From: a virus | Length of the DNA: 24,946 nt | Virus record (IMG/VR): IMGVR_UViG_3300010412_000075 | Span: 1-24,946 of that record | Direction: 5' to 3' (one strand) | Part shown: piece after piece, positions 13,993-22,700 of the stretch | How the letters are laid out: every line of letters begins with the position of its first letter | Numbering within the stretch: the first letter of the stretch is position 1 | The notes under the pieces: generated by a model | Database searches by the model: none | What the model saw: the letters and a program-made list of their open reading frames with translations, nothing else | What the model was told of the DNA's origin: nothing | Made by a program: the position numbers and the translations under genes

Positions 13993-15914
13993 TGGCTGGG
14001 ACCAACTGGCTGGGGACACCCACGATCGAGGGTGCGACGACTATTCAGCAGGCTGCCAACGTAAGCAACGATCTCGTCGTCTCGGTGCCGTCTGGGGCGC
14101 AGGTTGGCGACCTGCTGGTTGCCCACATCCTGATGTCGGACTACCCATCGCTCGGCTCCACGATCACCGCTCCTTCTGGCTGGACCCAATGGCATTTTGG
14201 GTCCGTCTCCACCTCTTGGGTTTCGGGCTACCTGTACACCGCGAACGTATACTATCGGATCGTCGACGGGACTGAGACGTCGACGTACACGTGGTCGAAG
14301 ACGGGGTCGGGCTCGGCGGCCACTTACTGTACGGGGTCGATGGTCTTGTATCGGCCTGCCGCTGGTTCCTCGATTGAGGCGGGGAACCCCATCATTGGGG
14401 TCATCAACAACAACGGCCACAACACTGCCACTGGCGACGGGATTGGTAATAGCGCCGTTTACCGTTCGGGTGCTGGGCTGGCGGTCGCCGCACACCACGC
14501 TCGCATTACGGGCATCACCCACGGGCTGAGTTCGGGTGTCGACTGGACCGAACATACCGACGCGAACAGCATCGGGATCGCATACACGAGCCGCGGCTGG
14601 GACAGGTACGACACTCCTTCCGATACGATGACGTTCGGTAGCTGCGAGGGGTTCACGTTTGAGTACGACGTGAATGTCACGTCACCGAAGTTCGCCACGC
14701 AGGTTCGCTGCACCCACCAAGGTTACGGCAACCAGCAGCAGTACGGGCGTAACGGTGTCATGCTTGCTGATGGCACGATTGTCCTGGCGTACGTCGCCGA
14801 GGACTACAAAGTCCATTGCCATTACTCGACGGACGGTGGAGCGACGTGGGCGGAAACCACCACCCCCTTCGACACTGGCACTTCCACTGAGCACGCTACG
14901 AGAGTCGAACTATTGCAGTCGAGCCTTGGTGGCGGCTACATCTTGGTGTCGACGTACAACAATGGCACGGGGCTGCCCGTGGGGTCGATCTTGAAGAAGT
15001 GGTCGTTCAGCGGCGGCGACATCACCATCAACCATTCGGCCAGTTACCTTCCTGGCGGCGACTATACGGGCCACTCTCTTCTGGTGATGCAAGACCCCGA
15101 GGGAACCCCGACCTACGACGAACTGGTGGTTGGGTTCGGTAACAGCCAGTTCGGTGCCATCGGATACACAACGGCGAGCGGGTTCTCCTCCATCTTGCAG
15201 GCGTCGGTCTGCTCGTCGGGCACTGAGGGTTCCGCTGTGGTGGCGCGCACGTACCATTCGACTTTCCCCGATGTCGCCACAGATCCCGACGTGATGATGA
15301 TAGGCGGCAACGGCGGCAACATCACCCACAACAAGGCCACGTACACAGGTTCGTACACCTGGTCGATCTCAAACGGGAACCTCTCGGCCGACAACGGCTC
15401 GGGTGCGCCTGGCGGAGGCTACTTCGACTCAACTTCCGACAAGATGTGGGCGCTGACGATCGACGACGTCAACTCTCCCACCTTCGGTATTCGACCGTGG
15501 AGCGCTGACGACGACGCGTGGCCTGGGGGCGCTGCGGGGGCCAAGTCGAATCTGTCCGTCAATGCGGCCAGCCCGTTCAATAGGATGCCACACGGGTGGG
15601 CAGACGCCGCTGACCGTCGGATCACGATGGTCCACCACAACGCCACCTACATCTGGGGCAACACGTACCGTGTGGCAACCAACGACTACGACACAACGTC
15701 AAACCAGGGGTTTGTGGCTGGGACTGCGACCCTCATGGACAACTCCTATTTCGCTGGTGTGGTTCGCGCTCGCCACGGGACGAAGGATTTCAAGGGGATT
15801 CTCTGGCACGACAAGCTTTCGGGCAGCAGTTATGGGGCGATCACTGTCGTCGAGTCGACCGAGATGGCTGGTTCCGCTGCTGCTGTGCCTGGCTGGGGAA
15901 TCTGGGGCGCCTGA
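13992..15914 (+). CDS. Receptor-binding or fibre protein with Asp-box
   Basis: A 640-residue, beta-rich protein. The N-terminal ~230 residues resemble an adhesin-like beta sandwich also found in other phage fibres (VGDLLVAHIL, ITAPSGWTQW, YRIVDGTE). From about residue 230 there are repeated strand-turn units. S279-T-D281-G-G283-A-T285-W286 fits the Asp-box (BNR) pattern of sialidase-type beta-propellers. The Asp-box is structural and does not prove enzymatic activity; no complete sialidase active site could be picked out by eye. A role in host surface sugar binding or hydrolysis is likely. The ATG at 13992 shares one base with the previous TGA. Confidence 0.7.
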   Translation: MAGTNWLGTPTIEGATTIQQAANVSNDLVVSVPSGAQVGDLLVAHILMSDYPSLGSTITAPSGWTQWHFGSVSTSWVSGYLYTANVYYRIVDGTETSTYTWSKTGSGSAATYCTGSMVLYRPAAGSSIEAGNPIIGVINNNGHNTATGDGIGNSAVYRSGAGLAVAAHHARITGITHGLSSGVDWTEHTDANSIGIAYTSRGWDRYDTPSDTMTFGSCEGFTFEYDVNVTSPKFATQVRCTHQGYGNQQQYGRNGVMLADGTIVLAYVAEDYKVHCHYSTDGGATWAETTTPFDTGTSTEHATRVELLQSSLGGGYILVSTYNNGTGLPVGSILKKWSFSGGDITINHSASYLPGGDYTGHSLLVMQDPEGTPTYDELVVGFGNSQFGAIGYTTASGFSSILQASVCSSGTEGSAVVARTYHSTFPDVATDPDVMMIGGNGGNITHNKATYTGSYTWSISNGNLSADNGSGAPGGGYFDSTSDKMWALTIDDVNSPTFGIRPWSADDDAWPGGAAGAKSNLSVNAASPFNRMPHGWADAADRRITMVHHNATYIWGNTYRVATNDYDTTSNQGFVAGTATLMDNSYFAGVVRARHGTKDFKGILWHDKLSGSSYGAITVVESTEMAGSAAAVPGWGIWGA

Positions 15915-16540
15915 TGGGCCGCGGCATCTCCTACCCGAGGCAACTTGGCGAGATCTCCGACCTGGCCCGCATTGGGCGCACCGTGGTCGAGAACTTCCGT
16001 GTCACCGCCGACTTCATCAACGGCTACGTACCAACCTACGAGTCGGGTTCCACCGACCTGATTCTGCCTGGCAGCTTGCAGGTGACTGGTGATCTGGCTG
16101 TGGCTGGCGAGATCCGCAGGAGCGGCACGAAACGCCACATTTGGGCGTACGATGCTGCTGGTTCCCAGTCGATTGGGGCTACTGCGTGGACGCCTGTGAA
16201 TCTGGACTCTGAGCAGGGGACGTCGGATTCGACGACGTTCACGTTGGACGCAGTGAATGATGCTGTGGATATCAACGTTGGGGGGATCTACATTGCGACG
16301 GGTCGGGTCACGTTTCAGGCTGCCGAGTCTGGCTATCTTCGCCTTTTGGGGAACGGCACCGACGAGTATTGTCGCAACTCTTTCAACTCGCGTCTCGACC
16401 ATTCGATCACGTCGATCATCTATGTGGCGACTGCGTCCCAGTTGACGTTCGAAGTGTATTCGGATTCGGCTGCGAACACGTCTGCGTCGCCGACGGCGTA
16501 CACGATGTTCCTCCAGGTGGCGCAACTGTACGACATCTAG
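15914..16540 (+). CDS. Fibre protein with jelly-roll-like C terminus
   Basis: A 208-residue protein. The N terminus (YPRQLGEISDLARIGRTVVENFRVTADFI) is helical and may pack against the tail. A short fibre-type stretch follows (LILPGSLQVTGDLAVAGEI, residues about 50-70). The C-terminal ~135 residues are beta-rich with FTLDAVNDAVDINVGGIY, YIATGRVTFQA and a final hydrophobic strand (TMFLQVAQLYDI), a pattern like C1q/TNF-type jelly rolls in phage receptor-binding tips. The fold call is by pattern only. The ATG shares one base with the previous stop, and the TAG stop lies one base before the next start module. Confidence 0.68.
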   Translation: MGRGISYPRQLGEISDLARIGRTVVENFRVTADFINGYVPTYESGSTDLILPGSLQVTGDLAVAGEIRRSGTKRHIWAYDAAGSQSIGATAWTPVNLDSEQGTSDSTTFTLDAVNDAVDINVGGIYIATGRVTFQAAESGYLRLLGNGTDEYCRNSFNSRLDHSITSIIYVATASQLTFEVYSDSAANTSASPTAYTMFLQVAQLYDI

Positions 16541-16541
16541 G

Positions 16542-16569
16542 TTGACAGTTTCACCGTATAGATAGGAGG
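16542..16569 (+). promoter_or_regulatory. Start module TTGACA-N16-AGGAGG before gene 16580
   Basis: TTGACA (16542-16547), 16 bases, AGGAGG (16564-16569), then 10 bases to the ATG at 16580. It contains the 13-base core TATAGATAGGAGG and follows the fibre stop by one base. Confidence 0.7.
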
Positions 16570-16579
16570 TCTTTTCAAG

Positions 16580-17707
16580 ATGGCTACTCGTTCTCTCATA
16601 TCGCGGTTGGACCCGCAAGCGCAGATGAGCATCAACAAGGAGGCGACGGGTACCGCGACCTATGTGAAGCGGGCGGCGAGCGGCGCCACCACTACTGCCA
16701 CGCCTACGCGCGTGCAGGGAAGCTTGACTGAGGATCAGGCGGCGATCACCCAGGGGCAGGTTCTCACGCCCGACACCATTCGGGCTACTCAGGTGCTGTC
16801 GCAGCGCTCCCCGACTCCCGTGACAACTGGGGGCGGCGGTGGAGGCGCTACTGGCGGGGGCACCCCTAGCTTCGTCCCGCCGACAACGAACACGGGTGGC
16901 ACACCCCCGACTTCCACTACTCCTCAGACGCCTGCTGGCCCTGCTGCCGCTGGCGCTGGTTCTGCTGGTGCCGCTTCGGCGCTGGCGGGGTTCACTGAGG
17001 ACGAGATTTCCGCGGCGCTCGCAGGCTTGGAGGCGCAGTACGGAATGACCCGAGCACAGTTGCTCGCTGACCAGACTCAGGCGGGAGCTCAGTATCGTCT
17101 CCTGCTCGCACAGCTAGAGCGTGGACGGGTGCAGGGGATCGAGACTGCCACCAACGATGCGGTGCGCCGCGGGATTTACCGTTCGGGTATCCTGGGTGAG
17201 AACATTGCTGACGTGGAGGCTGCGACTCTGTCGGGCCGCTCTCAGGCTGAGGCCGAGTTGCAGGCCCGCGAGCAGGCCACCCAGGAGCAGTTGCGTGGGT
17301 TGGATGCCGCACAGCAGGCTCAGGCCGCTCAGATCGAGGCCCAGTTGCGGCGCCAGTACGCTGAGACTCTGTTGGCTGCGGGTGTGGCTCCTGGTGCTGG
17401 CATGGCGGCTCAGCCTGCGCAGGTTCAGAACGTTCCGATGGGCGTCCCGCAGGTGAACACGCAGGGGTTGCAGGGGCCAGCGAATCCGAACGTGTTGACG
17501 ACTCCTGTGGCCCAGGTTCAGAATCCTCAACTGTCGGCTGTGGCTCCGCCGCCGCCGCCTATCACAACGAATCCTTCGCCCGCCTACAAGGATCCCCGTG
17601 AGGCTGAGTGGGCGTATCAGCAGTACATGCAGATGTTGGCCCAGCAGGGTATCAACCGCGCCATGCAGCCAGTTCAGGGTCTTCCCGCAGGCGTAAGGGC
17701 GTACTAA
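16580..17707 (+). CDS. Internal virion protein-like, Ala/Gln-rich
   Basis: A 375-residue protein with three parts: a polar N terminus to about residue 75; a Gly/Thr/Pro-rich low-complexity linker at about 80-135, including a run of six Gly; and a long Ala/Gln/Glu-rich helical region at about 140-265 with coiled-coil character (AEAELQAREQATQEQLRG). The rest is Pro/Gln/Asn-rich and probably disordered. It heads a module-started block with the peptidase protein and the giant protein. By analogy with the three ejection proteins of T7 and P22, it may be the smallest internal virion protein. That is inferred from order and composition. The stop TAA shares its last base with the next ATG. Confidence 0.6.
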   Translation: MATRSLISRLDPQAQMSINKEATGTATYVKRAASGATTTATPTRVQGSLTEDQAAITQGQVLTPDTIRATQVLSQRSPTPVTTGGGGGGATGGGTPSFVPPTTNTGGTPPTSTTPQTPAGPAAAGAGSAGAASALAGFTEDEISAALAGLEAQYGMTRAQLLADQTQAGAQYRLLLAQLERGRVQGIETATNDAVRRGIYRSGILGENIADVEAATLSGRSQAEAELQAREQATQEQLRGLDAAQQAQAAQIEAQLRRQYAETLLAAGVAPGAGMAAQPAQVQNVPMGVPQVNTQGLQGPANPNVLTTPVAQVQNPQLSAVAPPPPPITTNPSPAYKDPREAEWAYQQYMQMLAQQGINRAMQPVQGLPAGVRAY

Positions 17708-19701
17708 TGTCCACGGGGTACCGTAGCGTCACAGACGCACGGGCGAGGCAGCGGGCTCGGGTTCGGGCTCGCGGTGAGACTGGTGCAGGCCAGGTTTCCC
17801 CCGACTATCTGGGTGGTAGTGGTAGTGGTAGCAGTTGGGGTAAGGCCCCCACTCCCCCTGTCGCTCCGACCTGGGAGTCTGCTCCGATTATGGGCGTCTC
17901 AACCGATTTCCGTGCCCGCCCCTTCGATTCCCGCCTGGGCTATTCGCTGATCGACGACACGAAGTACAACCCGCCGCTCAAGCCTGAGCTACCCCAGGGT
18001 AGTGGCGGTTCGTCGTGGCAGTTCACCGCCAGAGACTCGCTCGATCCTGTCGCAGTCCAGACGGACCCCGACCGCCAGAAGGCACTCGGCGAGTACTACG
18101 GGAAGGTCATGACCGACCGCCAGGAGCAGTTGGATTCGAAGTCGCAGGCTGCTGCGGGCATCACTGCCGCCCTCCAGCAGCAGGCGAACCTGTTGCGTCA
18201 GCAGCGGGACCAGGCGCTGGAGCGTGGCCTGTCGGCCACCGCCGCACAGTACGACGCCCAGCTCGCCGACATCGACCGCAAGATCGCCCAGTTGCAGTTC
18301 GACGCCCAGAACAACAACGACGTGTCAGCGTGGCTGCGTGACCAGATGGAACGCCCGTTTGAGTTGGCGAAGGCCGCAGCCCAGGCGATCGACACGGCTG
18401 GCGCCATGGCCGCTACTGAGGCGGCGATTGCGAACATGACGCAGGCGAAGTTGGAGTCCGACGAGCGGCTCCAGTCGATGCTGTCCGACATTGGTTTCGA
18501 GGGTCTGGTCGGTCAGATCGGCATCGAGGCGGCACAGCAGATGGTGGCCGAGGAGTCGTCGTTCAACGAGCAGCTCGGAGTGTTGGAGGCGCAGGGCGCC
18601 TACCAGCAGGAGATCGCCGACTTCCAGAAGGATCTGGCGATCGCTGGCGCCGACCAGATCGAAGCGACCTTCTTGCGTGAGGACGAGGCGCAGCGGTTCG
18701 TGACTGCGGCGAAGATCCGCGACGCCCTGGCCGACGCCGAGTACGACCGCAACAAGGTTGAGATGGCGAAGCAGCAGGCGCTGGCCGCTACCCGAGAGGA
18801 GATCGGACGCCAGTTCGGCGAGGGCGTGACGTTGCCGTCCGAGTCTGACTTCGTGATGATGGCGTTGCAGTCGCAGTGGGACATCATTGCTGCCGACTTG
18901 CCCGACGAGCAGATGGGCGCCTACTACGATCTGTGGCAGGGCTTGCAGTCTCTCGACCTGGATTACATGAACACGCAGGGCGTGTTGCAGGCGCTGGCGC
19001 TGATGACTGGCAGTGGCAGGGGCGACAACTTCGTGCCTGGTGAGCTGGGGGTCGACTTCGACTTTGAGGATGTGGCGATCCTGCGGCAGATGGATGCGAT
19101 CATCAAGGGCGCCTACGAGGAGTACCGTTCGGTGCAAGCCTACCAGGGGTCGTCGACTGACGCTGACAACCGTGACCCGCAGAACATTGCGGAGGCCGCC
19201 CACTACTTCAAGACGGGTGAGATCATCGGCCCGTACGGTGAGCGTGCGGCTATCGCCATGTCCACGTACCAGGACATCCTGGCCCGCTGGCCTGGAACGA
19301 AGATCGACCCGCCGTCATACCTGCGGCCCCTCGAAACGAAGGAGGCTGCGAAGGCGGCTGGCCGAGCGTTCAACAGTGACCATCATGCTGGTGGCGGCAT
19401 GGACATCTACTTCGAACCTGGCTCGCAGAACACCCAGAAGTACCGTGAGATGGAAGCCTACTTGCAGACGTTGAAGGCTGCGGGTGTCCTCACGTTCATT
19501 CCGTTGGGGGCGAACTCGTCCCACAACGATCACATCCACGTTTCGTTCCGCCTGCCCTACGGTGGGCAGGTTGACTTCGTCGACCAGACGGCAGGGTTCA
19601 ACGCCGCCTCGTACGGTAACGAGACGCTCGACCAGGCTGTCGACGCTTCGCCTGGGTCGTACACGAAGCCGACGACTACTACACGTGCGAGTGTGTCCTG
19701 A
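17707..19701 (+). CDS. Internal virion protein with M15-like peptidase domain
   Basis: A 664-residue protein. After a basic, Gly/Ser-rich start, residues about 130-400 are long Ala/Gln/Glu helices with coiled-coil character. Near the C terminus (about 530-620) the zinc-peptidase pattern SxHxxGxxxD appears as S557, H559, G562, D566, and a second cluster H606-N-D-H609-I-H611-V follows, as in M15-type D-Ala-D-Ala carboxypeptidases or murein endopeptidases. H559, D566 and H609 or H611 are the likely zinc ligands. It would cut peptidoglycan stem peptides to let the DNA-delivery channel cross the wall. ATG 17707 shares one base with the previous TAA; the open frame extends upstream to GTG 17608, but only inside the preceding gene. 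Confidence 0.75.
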   Translation: MSTGYRSVTDARARQRARVRARGETGAGQVSPDYLGGSGSGSSWGKAPTPPVAPTWESAPIMGVSTDFRARPFDSRLGYSLIDDTKYNPPLKPELPQGSGGSSWQFTARDSLDPVAVQTDPDRQKALGEYYGKVMTDRQEQLDSKSQAAAGITAALQQQANLLRQQRDQALERGLSATAAQYDAQLADIDRKIAQLQFDAQNNNDVSAWLRDQMERPFELAKAAAQAIDTAGAMAATEAAIANMTQAKLESDERLQSMLSDIGFEGLVGQIGIEAAQQMVAEESSFNEQLGVLEAQGAYQQEIADFQKDLAIAGADQIEATFLREDEAQRFVTAAKIRDALADAEYDRNKVEMAKQQALAATREEIGRQFGEGVTLPSESDFVMMALQSQWDIIAADLPDEQMGAYYDLWQGLQSLDLDYMNTQGVLQALALMTGSGRGDNFVPGELGVDFDFEDVAILRQMDAIIKGAYEEYRSVQAYQGSSTDADNRDPQNIAEAAHYFKTGEIIGPYGERAAIAMSTYQDILARWPGTKIDPPSYLRPLETKEAAKAAGRAFNSDHHAGGGMDIYFEPGSQNTQKYREMEAYLQTLKAAGVLTFIPLGANSSHNDHIHVSFRLPYGGQVDFVDQTAGFNAASYGNETLDQAVDASPGSYTKPTTTTRASVS

Positions 19702-22700
19702 TGGCTAAGTTGGGCTATGGGATCACGTCGAATCGGGCGCGGCAGACGCTCGGCTACAATCAGCCCGCCGAGGAGACCGACGCACTGGAGGTCGAGAAGA
19801 CGAACCGTCGGTTCTCCAACGTGGCGCCTGCCTCGACGATGCTGGCAGAGGACACGATCCAGAGTGCGAAGGACGCCGCCACTGAGCGGCTGTTCCTGTT
19901 GGAGCAGGCTGGCCTTACCGACACTGAGGCGTACCGTAACGCTTCCCAAATCGCGGAGCGTGGAGCTCTGGACCCGATGGGCAAGGTGGGTAAGGTGCTC
20001 GGGTTCTTGGACTACTTGGATCGTCCTGGGCATCTGATCCGCACGTTCATTGCTGACGTGACGAACGCCGACAAGGGTTCGGAGATTTCACTGTCCGACT
20101 ATGGCAAGGTGTTCACTGGCGACTATGAGGCGCTGGCCCAGAAGCATGGTGGCTTGTACGGTGAGGATGGGCGCCTGGTGGGCGGCGAGCTCCTCGACGC
20201 TTGGGGGTGGGAGACTGAGAAGGGTGACACGAACTGGTTCAACAATGCTGTGCACGGGGTGACGGGGTTCGCCCTGGACGTGGCTGCCGACCCGCTGACC
20301 TACATTACGGGTGGGGCGGGTGGCGCCCTCAAGAAGACGATCCTGACTGGTGCGAACCAGTCGGTCGAAGCGGGGTTGACTCGCGGCATGTACAAGGCGT
20401 TCGGTCTGGCCGACGAGGCTGCGAAGGGGTTCGCTATGGGTGGCGCCCGTGGCGGCACTGAGAGGGTAGCTGAGGAGGCTGCGACTCGACTGCGTACGAC
20501 CCTGGACAATCTGCTGGCTGAGGCTGGCGACGACGTGTCGGATGCCCTGCGGAATGACCTGATTGCTCAGGCGCGGGACAAGGTGCACAACGAGCTGCTG
20601 TCCGAGGTGATTGAGCCCCTGGCGAAGAAGCGGTTCGACCAGTTGCCCGCCTGGTTCAAGGATGACACTGACGTGGTGGGTGACTGGCTGAAGGGTGGCG
20701 TGCGGTTCGGGATGGGTTCCCGTAACGTGTACGGCAGGTCACATCAGGTGCTGGCAGGTAAGCCTGCTGCTGCCCGTGAGGCTGCGATTGGGATGCTCCG
20801 CAACCGTTCGGACACACTGTCGCGCGGGTTTGACCGTCTGGCGAAGGTGAAGGGCCGCACGCTGGCGGCGCTGAACACGTTGGATCCCGTGATTCAGGGT
20901 GCGAAGATGGGTTACGAGTTCGCTCCGCAGGCGGTGCGGCTCATGGCGATGTCGACGGGCGACGGGTTCACTGCTGAGACCCGCAACCTGACGCAGCGTG
21001 CTACTGCTTCGATGGCGAAGCTGGCGAACACGATGGGCAAGGAATCGTCGGACGACATGGCTGTCACGTTCCAGTCGATCTTCCGTTGGACGAACAGTGG
21101 TGACATGATCGAGATGTTGGACGACGTGCCCGAGAGGCTGCGTCCTGTCGCCACCGAGTTCGCTCAGGAGTGGCGGGACATCATGGGGCGCATGCGGGAG
21201 ATCGCAGCGTCACCCGAGGTGGGCCTGCTGGACCCGCAGCAGGCGATCGGCAACTACACTCCGACTGTCCTGTCGAGGGAGTTCATGCAGTTGGCTGAGC
21301 AGACCGTCCAGACGGGGCTGCAAACGTGGGACGACAATGCCCCCGAGAACATCAAGCAGGGTCTGGCGTTCCTGAATGAGATCATCCAGGGGTTGCACCG
21401 TCGGATGGGTTCGGATCGGACGGTGGCTGGCGCCACCGCCTACGCTAACGAACGCACGTTGGGGCGTGGCGTGGCAGTGCAGGAGATGAGCGGGTCGTTC
21501 CTGTTCCACTACAATCAGGTGGAGGACGGCGTGAACCGTGTCGCCACCCAGTACGCTTCGCACATGGAGATGAACGATGCGATGATGGACGCCTTGGAGT
21601 ATGTGCTGACGAAGCACAACGCCCAGTTCCATGGTGATCCGATCCGCAGGATCACTGTGCCGAAGTGGTTTCAGGAGGCGATGGAAGACAAGGCGAAGGC
21701 TCGCACTGGCGTGCTGGAGTTGGACCCTGCGAAGGTGTTGCAGGGCTACGTGAACTCGATGTCGCAGGCCGTGAACGAGCGGAGGATCGCTCACCTCGCA
21801 CAGCAGGTTGGTCTGCTGGCGAAGAACGAGGGGCGCCTGGACGCTTCCCGCATTGCGTACCGAATCCACGAGCAGTTCGGCGATCAGATGTCGAAGACTC
21901 AGCGGCAGGTGGCGAAGAAGCTGGAGAAGATGTACGCTGCCCGCGAGGAGATGTCTCGCCTGGCGGAACGCACTCAGGATCCGCGGGACGTGCGGCTGAC
22001 GAAGGTGGTCATTTCCAGTGACCTGTCGATCAACGTGCCACGTGAGGCGTTGGACGACCCGAAGATTGCGAAGGCGATCGAGAAGGCGAAGACTTCGGCG
22101 AAGGCTGCGGAGAAGGCGAACCGCTCGTGGCAGAACACGGTCGCTGCCCGCCGCCAGAAGCTGCGCAACCTGGGCGTGTCCGACGACCTGGCTGAGGCTG
22201 CCGCTACTGCGGTCGGTACTGACGTGCATGCCGTGTGGCGGGAGATCGAGCAGCACCAGATGCAGAGGGTGCAGGAGGAGTTCATGGAGCTCCACGCCCT
22301 GCTGGACGAGATCGACTCGGCGGCTGACGCTGGGCAGATCATCCATGGCCGTCAGGCGCTGATCGACGAGGCGAACGCACGGGTGTTGCAGTCGCAGCGT
22401 GAGCTGGCTGAGGCGCGTCTCTCGTTCGAACGGCAGTGGAAGCGGCGCCAGGACGGCCCGCTGCGGATCCGTTTCGATTCGATCCACGATCAGGCGTTCC
22501 TGGTGGAGACGTTCCGCAATTCGTTGGGTGACAAGCTGGCCGCTATCGCCGACCGCATGCCACAGAAGTACTCGGACGAGCTGCTTGGGATCGCCGAAGA
22601 CATCCGTCTCGGCAAGTGGCGGGAGGCCGATGGGATGCCTGGTGCCCGCGAACGGCTGAAGGCTTGGTGGGACGCCGAGCGTTCTGACACTTCGGCGTGG

